Positions 1 through 12,474 are shown, counted from the first letter of the stretch. The stretch is DNA of 64,000 bases from Scalesia atractyloides (GCA_947069175.1 CAMTDV010000013.1:25175857-25239856); one strand, 5' to 3'. Translations and numbers: made by a program. The notes: generated by a model not told the origin, from the sequence alone.

Positions 1-103
1 TACAAAGGTAATATAAAAATAAATAAATAAATAAAAATAATAAAAAAATTTATCCTGTCAGACTGACAGGTAGCCTGACCGGTTCAATAGTGGAGATGGA
101 ATG

Positions 104-690
104 CGTGTAACAAGACTCGAACTCGCGACCTTACGTTTACGTGCACGTAGCTCTTCCAACTGAGCTACGTGTCTAACCCGTTAGAATCATGATTTTTATT
201 ATACTTATATTCTTGTTAGGTTAATCCAGAAATTAGTTATTTTAAAAAGGTTTTTAAATTGACTAAACCGGTGCGCAGGACATGTTTCGAACTCGTGACC
301 TCCCGTATACGTACACGCAGCTCTACCAATTGAGCTACGTGTCTAACCCATAAGATTCTCTCATTTTATTATATTTATACACTATTTAGATTATTCAGAA
401 ATCATTTATTTTTAAAAGGAATTTAAAATCCCTTGAACCAGTGTGCTGATTGGCCTCGAACCCGCGACCTTAATGTTGCGTTGCACCCAGCCCAACCTGT
501 TGGGATGGGTGTCTAACTCGTCTAATTTAGTAATATTATTATACTTAACATCTTGCAGCGTGTTAGCGTTTTTGGTTTAAAGAAAAAGGGAAACGGTTAT
601 TATTAATACGGATCTGACCAAGACTCGAACTCGGGACGTGTGCTTTGTAATTGCACACAGTCCACCGCTGTACTGTGTGTCTAACCTGGT
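104..690 (-). repeat. Array of four sense tRNA-like modules in the A 3' LTR
   Basis: Modules lie at about 104-180, 270-350, 440-519 and 610-690. On the minus strand each has an A-box-like hairpin followed 30-45 nt later by a B-box-like GTTCGA motif, at tRNA-like spacing. Extended hairpins are at 144-171 (perfect 10-bp stem CACGTAGCTC/GAGCTACGTG), 314-341, 484-511 and 654-679. Spacers of about 90 nt contain TATAATAA-like runs, so the unit period is about 170 bp. They are not real tRNA genes: there is no convincing acceptor stem or anticodon arm. Confidence 0.8.
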
Positions 691-1006
691 TAAATACCCG
701 TTTTTATTTATATTTAAACACAATCTCGACTTCATCTTTTTCACCATTTAAAACCCAGAAACATAAACCCGACTGTTAATTCAAAAATTTTGTTTAACAT
801 TAGAATGCTATAACAACAGAAGTCAAAAGAGAGTAAGATGAATATACCGATCGGAGAATGTTATGGAAGTTCCGGTTGGATTCCGGAAATGTGAAGAAAA
901 CTCCGGCGACGTTATTCAAAACATCAGGTTCTATCAGAGAGTTTTAAGTGTTGATTTAGAGAGAGTTTGAGAGAATGAGTGAATTCGTTTGTGGTGAAAT
1001 GATTGG

Positions 1007-1014
1007 TATTTATA
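1007..1014 (-). promoter_or_regulatory. TATA box, A 3' LTR
   Basis: TATAAATA on the minus strand, about 520 bp from the LTR start. The same octamer sits between the antisense and sense tRNA-like modules in every LTR of this superfamily in the window, which supports it as the Pol II core promoter. Confidence 0.7.
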
Positions 1015-1269
1015 GAGTAACTAGTCAATCACAGAATTTCGGTTTCATTCTTGATTGTTGAAATCATTGATTTCAGTCGGTTTTACCTCATTGATTCCGA
1101 ATTTCCGTTTGAATTGATGATTAGCATCAGTTATGCTTGCTAAAAAGAAAAGAATCATGTATCGTGTTTTGATTAGAATCAGTTGGCGGTTACAGGTTCG
1201 ATAGTTTGAATTTGCAGGGTTCGCGTTCGTTTTAATATAAATTTAATTTGATTTCAGTTTCATTCACAA

Positions 1270-1341
1270 TAGTGTGTGTAGTGCAGTGGTGCTGTGAGTG
1301 TGTGAGCATGCGGGAGACCCGGGTTCGAGACCCGGCTACTC
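1270..1341 (+). repeat. Antisense tRNA-like module in U3 of the A 3' LTR
   Basis: It is oriented opposite to the element and upstream of its TATA box. It has an A-box-like segment (GTGCAGTGGT) and a canonical T-arm, CCGGG TTCGAGA CCCGG, with a 5-bp stem and 7-nt loop. The same module recurs at 6725-6795. Confidence 0.7.
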
Positions 1342-1536
1342 CTTTTTATTTTTATTTTACTTTTTGATTTATTATTAAAGATTTACTTATTGTTTTATCT
1401 ATTTAAATTCTAAAATATTTATTAATTAGGAGATATTTAAAATAACCGGCACAATAAATACGCAACGAACTTTTAACCGAATATTTGATTATTAAACGAA
1501 GCGGGTTTTGAAACCCGTTTTAAGACGAATGTTACA

Positions 1537-1550
1537 GTATCCCCTACTTT
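1537..1550 (-). other. Polypurine tract of element A
   Basis: On the minus strand the sequence AAAAGTAGGGGATAC directly precedes the 3' LTR start. The same tract adjoins the 3' LTRs of B (about 32577-32591) and D (59011-59026). It is expected to prime plus-strand DNA synthesis. Confidence 0.75.
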
Positions 1551-2365
1551 TAGAAATTTCGTCCCGAAATTTAAGTAGTGGTATATTTGACCCGAAGGGA
1601 GGATGTGTTAATTTGACAATTACATATCCAGAAGAGGGTGAGAGTTTAAATTTTATTTGTGATGGTAACGTTCCTAGTAAGGGTTGAATACCCTGCTTCA
1701 GGAATCGCTTTTTGATGCCTAAAGTATAAAAATGCAGAACATGGATAAACAGAGTTGATTGACTAGGTATGATCTCGTGCATAAGAGTTTTGAGAGAATT
1801 GATACATTTGAAAAGATAAGGTTATATCACAAAATAAAAACTTCATCCATGACAATATTAAAACCTACACGGAACTTCTCATAACCGCCTGACAATGCTT
1901 TTGACCCTTTGACAAGAATAATTATATATAGGAAGTACCAGCGGCGTATCCACCATATTCTTGTCAAATTTTCATTGGCTTTGTCAGTAAGTTATAATTA
2001 GTTCCATGTGACTCTAAAATCTACAAAACAACCACAACAGCCAAAACTTGAGTCTCGAATCTGAAAGGATACATGACTGAATGATGACAGTACCTCTCTC
2101 GTTTGTTATGATGAAGGGGCCAGTCTATGTAAGTGAGACACAACCCAACTTCTTTAAATGATGAGATCGAGATACGTCGAGGCGTATGATGATATGAATG
2201 TTAAATCAATGAGTATAAAACAAAACTGTAATATCAATTCGCATTAAAATTCTTGGATACATAAATTCCCAGTTTACAACTGGGATACGTAAAGATTGAG
2301 ATAACATAAAGAAAACATAAGAACTAGACGGTTGGAGTTGAGTCTTGATTCTTGGTGAAGGAAGG
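1551..2365 (-). other. Non-coding 3' region of element A
   Basis: This lies between the gag stop and the purine tract and replaces the pol genes of an autonomous element. It is homologous to 31417-32576 of element B, but here the internal block of about 380 bp is single-copy. I see no domain in it. Confidence 0.75.
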
Positions 2366-3718
2366 CTAGTTGGGTGGTTCGTTTGGGCCGTTATTATCTT
2401 CAACAGGATTGGCGTTGATGTTGTAAGCTCTTCCACTTGCTGGTGGGCCTAGTGGTTATGTTTTCTTGATTTGCTTGGTTAACTGGGTTTGCTTGAGCTT
2501 GGGCGTTTATGATGTTAACCAATCGAGGGCACGTGTTTCTAAAATGGGTAGGGTCGCGACAATTAAGACAAGCTCGAACATATGGAACTATGGGGTATTG
2601 AGGTTGTTGATATGATTGGATCATGTTTTGGGTAAGGGGTGAAGCTTGGTTTTGAGGGGCGCGACAAGTCTTGCTCAAATGACTATAACGCCCACAATTA
2701 GCACACAGTCGACAAGGTATGGTAGATTGATGGTGATAAAAACAGGTGTTGCATTGAGGGTGAGGTCCAATGTAAGGTTTCTTATTTTGGTAAGTAGTGT
2801 TGGGTGCTACTTGAGTGATTGGGATAGCTTGGAGGGGTACGGCTTGTGAAGCTGGTTGATTGCGTTGGGTGACAGCGAAAGTTTGCCCATCTCGTTTTCT
2901 CTTAGAAGTGGGTTGAGAAGAGGATTCGGTTTGGGTGGAGTTTGAGGTTTCGGTTGATGCTTTATCCTTCTTCTTCTCCTCCTTGAAGTCTTTATTCCGT
3001 ATGCGGTTTTCGGTGAGCTCTGTAGCTAACTCCATTGCTGCTTCCAAAGTTGTAGGTGTGGAACTGATTACAGGGTCTTGAATTTTTGAAGGAAGATCTC
3101 GAATGTAGTGCTCTATCAAACGGTAGAGGGGGGCGAACAAGTTGGGGCCATCTGATTTAACTCAAGGAATCTCTTGTTGTATGTGGTGTGGTCGCCCTCC
3201 TTTTGTTTCAAAGAATAGAACTCATCTTCTAATTTCTTGATTTCGCTTCTTGGATAGAAATATCTTGTCATGATTTCTCTCAACTCTTCCCAAGTCAAAG
3301 TCATAGCATCCTCAGCACCTCGCATGGCCTTCTCTGTATTCCACCATGTAAGTGCTACTCCGAACAAACGACCGGTAGCATATCACACATTGCGATCATC
3401 GGGGCAGTCGCAATTGAGAAAAGTGTTTTCCATCTCCTCAAACCAATGGAGGAGAGCGGTGACACCTTTCAGTCCCTTCGTATTTTGGAGGATCGCAAGA
3501 TTTAAAATGCTTGAAGGTGAATTTAGTGGTATTTGGGGAGGGTTGACAATGTTTTGATCTTCTTGGTTGATTGGGGTGACTGGATTAGCGGTAAGGGCTT
3601 GTTGAACTTGAACTACGATGTTGGGTATTACGACGGCCATTTGTTGAGCGATTTGGGCAGCCATGCGCTCGCGGGATTTTCCTGACCTTATACTTCTACG
3701 AGAGAGACTAGAAGACAT
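2366..3718 (-). pseudogene. gag: gag of element A (frameshifted)
   Basis: A capsid/nucleocapsid polyprotein that would form the virus-like particle. The start is the ATG at 3718 (MSSSLSRRS), the same start context as the gags of B and D. Three successive frames are needed: 3718-3383, 3367-3116 and 3140-2400, with a further frame change near the C-terminus before a stop at 2366. The N-terminal half carries a retrotransposon gag domain with an ALTWW motif. The C-terminal part has two CCHC zinc knuckles, CANCGRYSHLSKTC and CLNCRDPTHFRNTC; the second has R for the usual G. No protease follows. Confidence 0.88.
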
Positions 3719-4548
3719 CTACAAGGAATACGTATCGAGAGTATGAGTTTGACGTTTTAGGTGTCATGTGTCGTATTTAGAAATGAACATTCACAAAACA
3801 AGTGAGGAAAATAAATTTGCTACATCCATAGGATGTCTTGGGCTTTGCTCATGTTTGGGCTCCCATATGTCCCCTTACTTGGCCTTGGTAGTCATGTGGG
3901 CCCCCATGACTACTGGGCTCTGGTAGGGTTCATATTGGTGTTGGCCTGTTAACACTTGCGCCACCCGAATGAAAATCGTAAAACATGACAACAAAGTATA
4001 AGGTCGAAGGGTGTCCTGGTATGGACACAATGACAACTCAAAGTAGGGTTAGTTCGGACGACGTTTGGTGTGGCATGCTTTGGCCTAATAGGTCCTTCGT
4101 ACTCTCATCGTTAGTCCCCAGGTAGGCAAACTGGTCCGTTATATTGGATTTATACGAATGCCAACCTAGACAGGACGTTTCGACTACCGGTACTCGTACC
4201 CTTCCAGTTACTACATGCCCGTCGTCGAACTCACTTTGATGAGATTGAAAAACGAGAATTGCCACAAAATCTTGAATAAAGGAAATATGAGGATGATTTG
4301 AATATGTGAACATTGAAATATGCGTGATGAATGTATATGTAAGCATGTTATGTTTGACAACAAGTATAACCCATTAAGTATCACACAAAATGATAGTGGA
4401 AGTGTTTGCATGCATTTGTGTGTGTAATAAATACGAAACAAATAAACAACATGAGTTTGCATGTAACCACATAAACAATTAAAATCTAATCAACTATAGT
4501 ATAGGCTCTAAGGGTCTAATAACCTATCCTATATCCCTATAGTCAAAA
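3719..4548 (-). other. Untranslated leader of element A
   Basis: About 830 bp between the primer site and the gag ATG, homologous to 26547-27374 of element B. Short overlapping ORFs on both strands show no recognisable domain. Confidence 0.7.
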
Positions 4549-4562
4549 GCTCTGATACCAAT
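4549..4562 (-). other. Primer-binding site, tRNA-iMet type (element A)
   Basis: On the minus strand the LTR end is followed by one base and then ATTGGTATCAGAGC, complementary to the 3' end of plant initiator tRNA-Met. It fixes the strand and the 5' LTR boundary. Confidence 0.9.
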
Positions 4563-5559
4563 CTGTCACACCCTGACCCGCAGCGGAAATGGTAGTCGGG
4601 GCATGATTGGGTTTTCATCAAAGCTCATGACATTTACTATAAAGTTTCATATTTATTATTTCTTTTTAAAGAAGAAGTTACAATAAACATACAAGCACAA
4701 CATGTTCAAATACATTTTTCATGACTTCTTTATTTTTCTTCTAAGGCAATTTCCTATGTGTTCCTTGCTTCAACCTGTCCACCTGTTATCATGTGTAAAA
4801 ATAGGGTTTTGGGTCAACAAAAGTTGGCGAGTGAATCTTATGAAAACATTTGAACGAATTTATTATATTGGTTATAAAAAGGTGCATAACCACATATGAG
4901 TAAACGTAAATGTAACATAATATCAATTAATGCACACGCACACACCAAATGATGAACAATGAGATCAAGACTCAATCAAACGGAGCCGATCTAATGAGGC
5001 ACGCGATGCTCAACTCGTCTCCCACGAGGAACTGATGGGCCTAATGAATGATTTGCACGCAACTTGACAAAATGTAAACACATCACAACAAACAATATTT
5101 ACATCATAAGTTTAGATCATATAATGGTAATAGCACAAGTTGAATAATCGAAAATAAATAAAGCGACACATGATACACCCCAAAACATGAATAAAAAGGG
5201 GAATTTGTAAGAATTCACTCACAGTGGTGCGTTCCTTGACAATGATGAATGCGCACGAATTGAGGACTTGATCGACAACGAGTACTAACCTAAAATAATA
5301 ATGCGATAAATTGATAAATATAAACCGATTAATATTTTGATTAAGCACTTTTTCTTAGATTTTTAGATTATTTTTGTGGTATTTATTGGAATTTTAAACC
5401 TCCTAAATCTAATTTTTTTTTTAGTATTTTAATTAGTATTTATATATATAAATATACAAAGGTAATATAAAAATAAATAAATAAATAAAAATAATAAAAA
5501 AATTTATCCTGTCAGACTGACAGGTAGCCTGACCGGTTCAATAGTGGAGCTGGAATGCG

Positions 5560-6140
5560 TGTAACAAGACTCGAACTCGCGACCTTACGTTTACGTGCAC
5601 GTAGCTCTTCCAACTGAGCTACGTGTCTAACCCGTTAGAATCATGATTTTTATTATACTTATATTCTTGTTAGGTTAATCCAGAAATTAGTTATTTTAAA
5701 AAGGTTTTTAAATTGATTAAACCGGTGCGCAGGACATGTTTCGAACTCGTGACCTCCCGTATACGTGCACGCAGCTCTACCAATTGAGCTACGTGTCTAA
5801 CCCATAAGATTCTCTGATTTTATTATATTTATACACTATTTAGATTATTCAGAAATCATTTATTTTTAAAAGGAATTTAAAATCCCTTGAACCAGTGTGT
5901 TGATTGGCCTCGAACCTGCGACCTTAATGTTGCGTTGCACCCAGCCCAACCAGTTGGGCTGGTGTCTAACCCGTCTAATTTAGTAATATTATTATACTTA
6001 ACATCTTGCAGCATGTTAGCGTGTTTGGTTTAAAGAAAAAGGGAAACGGTTATTATTAATACGGATCTGACCAAGACTCGAACTCGGGACGTGTGCTTTG
6101 TAATTGCACACAGTCCACCGCTGGACTGTGTGTCTAACCT
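5560..6140 (-). repeat. Array of four sense tRNA-like modules in the A 5' LTR
   Basis: Copies of the array at 104-690, at about 5560-5633, 5725-5803, 5896-5973 and 6064-6140. Where the two LTRs differ, this copy often has the better-paired hairpin. For example, module 4 reads CACACAGTCCA/TGGACTGTGTG here against a mismatched version at 654-679. Confidence 0.8.
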
Positions 6141-6458
6141 GGTTAAATACCCGTTTTTATTTATATTTAAACACAATCTCAACTTCATCTTTTTCACCAT
6201 TTAAAACCCAGAAACATAAACCCGACTGTTAATTCAAAAATTTTGTTTAACATTAGAATGCTATACAACTGAAGTCAAAAGAGAGTAAGATGAATATACC
6301 GATCGGAGAAGGTTATGGAAGTTCCTGTTGGATTCCGGTAATGTGCAGAAAACTCCGGCGACGTTATTCAAAACATCAGGTTCTATCAGAGAGTTTTAAG
6401 TGTTGATTTAGAGAGAGTTTGAGAGAATGAGCGAATTCGTTTGTGGTGAAATGATTGG

Positions 6459-6466
6459 TATTTATA
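6459..6466 (-). promoter_or_regulatory. TATA box, A 5' LTR
   Basis: TATAAATA on the minus strand, equivalent to 1007-1014. Genomic RNA of element A would start roughly 30 bp downstream. Confidence 0.7.
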
Positions 6467-6724
6467 GAGTAACCAGTCAATCACAGAATTTCGGTTTCAT
6501 TCTTGATTGTTGAAATCATTGATTTCAGTCGGTTTTACCTCATTGATTACGAATTTCCGTTTGAAATTGATGATTAGCATCAGTTATGCTTGCTAAAAAG
6601 AAAAGAATCCTATATCGTGTTTTGATTAGAATCAGTTGGCGGTTACAGGTTCGATAGTTTGAATTTGCAGGGTTCTCGTTCGTTTTAATATAAATTTAAT
6701 TTGATTTCAGTTTCATTCACAATA

Positions 6725-6795
6725 GTGTGTGTAGTGCAGTGGTGCTGTGAGTGTGTGAACATGCGGGAGACCCGGGTTCGAGACCCGGCTACTCC
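6725..6795 (+). repeat. Antisense tRNA-like module in U3 of the A 5' LTR
   Basis: Copy of the module at 1270-1341 with an intact T-arm-like hairpin, lying between the LTR start and the TATA box (6459-6466) and pointing toward the flanking DNA. Confidence 0.7.
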
Positions 6796-6991
6796 TTTTT
6801 AATTTTTATTTTACTTTTTGATTTATTATTAAAGATTTACTTATTGTTTTATCTATTTAAATTCTAAAATATTTATTAATTAGGAGATATTTAAAATAAC
6901 CGGCACAATAAATACGCAACGAACTTTTAACCGAATATTTGATTATATAAACGAAGCGGGTTTTGAAACCCGTTTTAAGACGAATGTTACA

Positions 6992-7299
6992 GAGAAGAAG
7001 TAGTTCAGTCTGCGCAATAATTTTCTGGGGTTTTTTCAGTTTCTCTCTGTATTGTCTTGTTCATCTGTGTTGATCTATGTTGAGATCGTTGTGGTTTGAA
7101 GATCTTGAGGTATCTGTAGTTGTGTTCTCTTTGTATCTTTGTTTAATCATTCAACAAATTATGCTAATCTGTTGAAGTTGATCTTTGTATTGTTCAGATC
7201 TTATATTCTTGAGATCTAGGGTTTGGTTGGGTGATTTTAGGTTAGATAAACTAATAAGATTTACGTCACATGTTTTGTCGCTATTTTTTGTGTTTATTT
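6992..7299 (+). repeat. 5' LTR remnant of copia 1
   Basis: It aligns with about 11113-11413, including the stretch around CAGTCTGCGCAATAATTTTC, with several substitutions. It begins exactly where the element A LTR ends. Confidence 0.85.
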
Positions 7300-10200
7300 T
7301 GTGATTGGTCATATTGTGGATAGGTGTTTTGAGGTTGTAGGATATCCTACTGGGTTTAAAAAGAGAACTAATAGTAATAGTTCTACATCTGTTAGAAATA
7401 ATTTCACTAATAAGTTTTAATGCTGTTGTTGGGTCATCTGCTAGTGTTTTTGCTTCTGATTTACCTTTTATTTCTAAGCAGCTAGCAAAGTTGTTGATTT
7501 TAGTTGGTGAAAAGAGTGATGTCGACTCACCTAATGTGGGAGGTGAGTCTTGTAGTGTTCAAAACTTAGCTAGATGTTCCAGTACTGTGTTTCTTAGAAA
7601 TAACTTGAGTTGGATAAATGATTCTGGGGCTAGTCAACACATGATAAAGACATGTATAATACAATAGATGTTTCTGAATTTAATCTTAAAGTAGGTCACC
7701 CAAATGGAACAAGTGTTAAAGTTTTGAAATTTGGTAATGTAAAATTAATTGACAATGTTGTTTTACATGATGTTTTCTATTTGTTGTCTGTTCATCAGGT
7801 TAGCTAAGGATAATCATATAAGTGTTGTGTTTAATGAGGATAGTTGTATGCTATAGGATTCCAAATCAAGAAAAATCCTGGTGACTGGTAATCAGGATAG
7901 TGGTCTATACTTTGTGGGTAATAATGGTAATCCTGTAAATGTATGCTTTAATAGTTTTTTAAAATCTGGTTTGTGGCATAGTAGGTTAGGAACATCCTTC
8001 TGATCAGGTTCTGGTTGTGTTGAAAAAGAACTTTGATGTACAAAACATTGAGCATGGGCCTTGTGAGATATGTCATAGGGCTAAACAAGTTAGAGTACCA
8101 TTCCCATTAAGTGAACATAAAACTAAATCAGTAGGAGATTTAATTCATTTAGACTTGTGGGGTCCCTACAAAGTTCCAAGCTATGAAGGTTTTAAGTATT
8201 TTCTTACAGTTGTGGATGATTTTTCTAGAACTGTATGGTGTTATTTCTTGATTAACAAAACAGAAATTTTGGTGAATTTTAAAAAGTTTTATGAATTGGT
8301 TCTTACACAGTTTAAGAAAAAAATTAAAAGTTTTGATGAAGTGATAATGGAACTGAATTTGTTAATAATCAAATGAAAATGTTTTGTGAGTATAGAGGAA
8401 TATTACATCAAACCTCATGCTCCTATACACCACAAAGAATGGCGTGATGGAAAGGGAACATAGGCATCTTTTAAATACAGCTAGAGCATTAAATGTTTCA
8501 AGAGGTTTGCCACTTAGATTCTGGTCATACTGCATTCTAACTGTTGTGTACTTAATCAATAAGTTACCCTCTTCTATGTTAGGTGGTAGAATTCCCTATG
8601 AAATAGTTTTTGGTTTTGAGCCCTCATTACAACATTTAAGGAACTTTGGTTGTCTTTGTTTTAGTACTATATTAACTGAAACAGATAAGTTTGCTTATCA
8701 TGCTGATAAGTGTGTACTTATTGGTTGTTCAAATGTTAAAAAAGGGTATAAATTGTGAATCTAGATAGTAAAAAGGTGTTTTATTCTAGATATGTTAAAT
8801 TCTATGAAAATGTTTCCCTTTTAAAACTAAACAGAATAATCCACAAGATATTTTATATGATAATACCTTAACTCACATAAATTTTTTTGATATTTATGAA
8901 ACTATGTCAACTGAAGTTCCACTAGTACCCAATGATGAAGAGCGTACAACTGGTGCTCATGATCACTACAGTGATGATCAGCATAATTGTCACCCTCTAC
9001 ATCTGCACTGCCCAAAATGTTAAAGATGTTCAACATGAAATAACTGGCAGATGAGTAGTAGTTATCCGGATAACAATGGCGGGGCAGAGGACACTGTAGG
9101 ATCACTGTTGAGACCAACCCATCTGAGGGTCAATCTGTTAGGAAATCTACTAGGAATGTGTACTTACCAAAAAAAATTGATGAGTTTGTAGTTAAAAGGG
9201 AAAGTTAAGTATGGATAAGAAAAGACTGTTAGCCCTATGCAAATGTTTCTGTTGATAATTTTTGTTTGATTGCTTCTTGAATAAGTCTGTTGAACCTACA
9301 GATTATAATGAAGCTGTAAAAGATCCTAGATGGGTAGAGGCTATGAACAATGAAATGGAAGCTTTATAGGAATAACACTTGGGTGGTTGTTGATTTGCCT
9401 AAGGGTAGAAAACCCATAGGTTGTAAGTGGGGTTATTAAATTAAATATAAAGCTAATGGGGAGATTGAGAGATATGAGGCCATGTTAGTGGCTAAGGGTT
9501 CAATCAGAGAGAATGAATAGATTTTGGAGAAACCTTTTCTCTTGCGGTAAAAATGGTAACTCTTAGAATTATTTGAAGTTAGATGTTAATAATAACCGGC
9601 CATTGTATCAGCTGGACATTAATAATGTTTTCTATATGGGTCTTTAACCAAAGATGTTTTTATGATATTGCCTCAAGGATATTTTAATAATGATAAAACA
9701 AAAGTATGTAAACTTGTCAAGTCACTTTATGGGCTGAAGCAAGCCCTAAGAAAGTGGAATGAGAAGTTAACATCTGTGTTAGTTAATATGGGATTTGTAT
9801 AAAGTTTATGTGACCATTCTATGTATATTATGTGTAAACAAGATGTTTTTTTGGTGTTGTTAGTATATGTAGATGACATTGTTTTAACTGGTAATAATAA
9901 GTCAGAAATTGAGAAAGTTAAAAATGTTTAAAGAATAGTTTTCAAATAAAAGATTTGGAAATATTTAAATATTTTCTTGGTATAGAAGTCTTGTATTTAG
10001 ATGATTCTATTTGTTTGTCTCAAAGAAAATATTGTTTAGAGCTTTTAAATGAATTTGGTTATTTAGGGTGTAAGCCTGTTGGAACGCCTATTGAACAAAG
10101 TCATCTAGTTACAAATAAAACTAGTAAAAAACAAATTTTGTTAGAAAATGTTAATGGTTATCAAAGGCTGATTGGCAAATTAATTTATTTGTCTTTAACA

Positions 10201-10800
10201 AGACCAAACATTAGTTATACAGTTCAATTCCCAAGTTAGTTTATGCACAAGCCTTGTCATTCACATTTAGACATTGCTTTGAGACTGTTAAGGTGCTTGA
10301 AGGAATGTCCAGGTAAAGGTGTCATGTTTAGAAAAACAAGTGGATTTGAGTTATCAGGATTTGTTGATGCTGATTGGGCTAAGTGTACTGTCACTAGAAA
10401 ATCTACAGGATTTAGTATATTTCTAGGATACACTCATCTCCTAGAAAAATAAAAAAGATTGTTGTCTCTAGGTCCACAGCTGAGGCTGAGTACAGGGCAA
10501 TGTGCTCAGCAACCTGTGAGATTATGTGGGTCTTAAATGTTTTGCAAGAGTTAAATGTTAAGTACAGTTTGCCTATAAAATTATTTTTTTATAGCAAATC
10601 AGCTATTTCCATTTCCTTAAATCCTGTTTTCCATGAAAGAACAAAACACTTTGAATTGGACTTGCATTTTCTGAGAGAAAAATAGCAAGTGGGATAATTG
10701 AACCACATAAAATTGCTACTGATATTCAAGTAGCAGACATTCTTACCAAAGGTCTTAATGATGCTCAGCCTAAAGTGTTGTGTGAAAAAATGGAGATGTT
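7300..10800 (+). pseudogene. pol: Copia 1 gag-pol remnant
   Basis: Multiple frameshifts and stops. Recognisable in order: gag tail with the CFEVVGYPTGF motif (about 7325-7360); protease DSGASQHM (about 7620-7645); GAG-pre-integrase LWHSRLG (about 7973); integrase at 8017-8376 (CEICHRAKQ, LDLWGP, VVDDFSR), then a DNGTEFVN motif near 8343 in a shifted frame, and 8417-8758 (EREHRHLLNTARAL). RT spans about 9290-10240 with YVDDIVLTG near 9865. RNase H is at 10243-10790 (GFVDADWA, EAEYRA). It is non-functional, and no ORF covers two domains. Confidence 0.88.
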
Positions 10801-10821
10801 TACATGTTTGTTGTATGAATT

Positions 10822-10830
10822 ATGGGGGGA
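10822..10830 (+). other. Polypurine tract of copia 1
   Basis: ATGGGGGGA lies immediately upstream of TGTTGAAAAA, the start of the 3' LTR. Confidence 0.7.
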
Positions 10831-11413
10831 TGTTGAAAAAATGTTATGGTTGTTGGTAATTCATATAATCAAACAATGAATAGTGGGCTTCTGAAGTATG
10901 CAAGTATTGATTTGTTATGATGTTTGAACTTAACAGTTGAGCTTTTTAGTTTGTTATACTTAGCAGTTGGGCTTGTTAGTTTGTTATAGTTGTTGCAGTT
11001 TGATATTATGGGCCAAGGAGTCATTTGATAGCAGGAGTTAAAGTATGAGGTCTTGACTGTAATGTTTCAAGGGTTAAAATTTAACTTGTGAAGATTTTGA
11101 TATAAAAGAGAGGAAATAGAAGAAGCAGTTCAGTCTGCGCAATAATTTTCTAGGGTTTTCTTTAGTTTCTCTCTGTATTGTCTTGTTCATCTGTGTTGAG
11201 ATCGTTGTCGTTTGAAGATCTTGAGACATCTGTAGTTGTGTTCTCTTTGTATCTTTGTTTGATCATTCAACAGATTATGCTAATCTGTTGAAGTTTATCT
11301 TTGTACTGTTCAGATCTCATATTCTTAAGATCTAGGGTTTGGTTGGGTGATTTTGGATTGGATAAACTAATAAGATTTACGTCATCTTTTTTGTCGCTAT
11401 TTTGGTGTTTATT
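10831..11413 (+). repeat. 3' LTR of copia 1
   Basis: It starts TGTTGAAAAA after the purine tract. A TATAAAAG box is near 11101, and the downstream part matches the 5' LTR remnant. The 3' boundary is approximate because no clear CA terminus or target duplication is visible. Confidence 0.75.
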
Positions 11414-12268
11414 ATATGTTGGTTCAGTTCATACCATTTTACAGATGCTCAATTAAATAGTTTGAAAAGGAGGTTTCAAAAAGTTACAGAGGCCCTATGT
11501 TTGTTGTCATGATCGATCTAAGGTACAACCATAACCATATACCTATGAATTGTCATTTCAAAAAGCACTAAAGTTGACAACCTTCTAAAAAAATCAAACA
11601 TTTTGTGCGTGGTTTTAAAATGTAAATATGGGTAGTCTTCTTATGTGTTATTTAAATTTTGGACTTTAATATATATAGGAAGTTCTTATATAATCAAAAT
11701 ACCAATTACCAATCGACTAACATTCAAATATTCAATCTAAATGCCTAGCAGTCAAATAATCAAGACATTCAAGTAAAATTAAGAAATAAAAGGGGGTTGT
11801 TCATCAGGACTCGAAGGGTTACCTGAGGAGTGGTGGCTCGCTCACAAACAATACTTATTTTTTTATGGTTTGAATATCTCCTATAATTTCCTCAAATGAC
11901 TAGTATTACCATGTCTCGACTGTTTTTTGAATTGTTCCATGAGCTCGGCTTCACAGCCTATATCATCTTCTAAAGATATGACAGATGAAAAATCAAGAGT
12001 TCTTAAAAATTATGTCAACCAAATCAAATGGTATAGAATAACCTTTGTTAAAATAGGTTGTAGAATATAAAAAAAAAATATATTTTCAGAAGTGTATGAA
12101 CCTCCTAATTTTTTAAAGACCGGTAAGTTAAAACAACTGGTGACTCATACTTTTAAATTGTTCTCTTTAATAAATATTTTGATAGATGTATTTTGTGAGT
12201 TGTGACTAAATGATTTCTTGAAATACAACAATGATGTCATCGTCACAATCAATTCATATATCATTTTG
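11414..12268. other. Intergenic, no confident feature
   Basis: AT-rich sequence. On the minus strand about 11890-11990 reads as a short plausible coding fragment containing EAELMEQFKKQSRHG, which I cannot place in a family. Otherwise I see nothing supportable. Confidence 0.4.
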
Positions 12269-12474
12269 TGTTGCAATTAAACAAATTGGAGGGTGAGTAG
12301 AGCATGTTGGAGATCGAGAGAGAGCTTGTGAGAAAATATAAATGCATTAGTTGAGTTTTATAAGTATCTATACCCGTACTTTCCTTAGGGAACAAGGAAC
12401 TAAACTTAGGTTAATAATAACATGATTAATAAACAAACTTAGGTTATACAGATAAAGGGGAATTATTGCTAACA
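12269..12474 (-). repeat. 3' LTR candidate of copia 2
   Basis: In element orientation the RNase H stop is followed by the tract GGGGAGAA, then TGTTAGCAAT at 12474. TTATAAAA lies inside, and the repeat would end with GCAACA at 12269. No second copy is in the window, so the boundaries are inferred from TG...CA and the tract. Confidence 0.55.

Larger units (their letters stand above)
1..1536 (-). repeat. 3' LTR of element A (partial)
   Basis: It aligns with 5456-6991 over its whole length with no net length change, showing scattered substitutions and a few small compensating indels. In element orientation the LTR starts at 1536 with TGTAAC, next to a purine tract. The TATAAATA box is at 1007-1014. 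The remaining 5' part of the repeat is outside the window. Confidence 0.93.
1..6991 (-). mobile_element. Element A: gag-only Ty3/gypsy LTR retrotransposon, left LTR truncated by window
   Basis: Two LTR copies (1-1536 and 4564-6991) in the same orientation flank an internal region read on the minus strand. In element order it has a 5' LTR, a primer site matching plant initiator tRNA-Met (4549-4562), a leader, gag (3718 to 2366), a non-coding 3' region (1550-2365) and a purine tract next to the 3' LTR. No protease, RT, RNase H or integrase lies between gag and the 3' LTR, so it is non-autonomous, resembling TR-GAG elements. It sits inside the 5' LTR of the copia element at 6992. The expected target duplication at the right is GAGAA (6992-6996), but its left partner lies outside the window. 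Tekay/Del-like placement is inferred from long LTRs and gag similarity to element D. Confidence 0.9.
4564..6991 (-). repeat. 5' LTR of element A
   Basis: A 2,428-bp LTR bounded by TGTAAC at 6991 and GTGTGACA at 4564 in element orientation (TG...CA). The TATAAATA box is at 6459-6466, placing the transcribed R/U5 part at roughly 4564-6430. It carries four sense tRNA-like modules in R/U5 and one antisense module in U3. Confidence 0.93.
6992..11413 (+). mobile_element. Copia-type LTR retrotransposon 1 (decayed, 5' LTR split by element A)
   Basis: Partial 5' LTR (6992 to about 7299) and 3' LTR (10831 to about 11413) in the same orientation flank a broken Ty1/copia gag-pol in the order protease, integrase, RT, RNase H. 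Similarity between LTRs stops at GTGTTTATT (7299 and 11413). The 5' copy then passes straight into the gag zinc-knuckle region, so the LTR tail, primer site and most of gag are deleted. Element A removed the start of the 5' LTR from view. Confidence 0.87.
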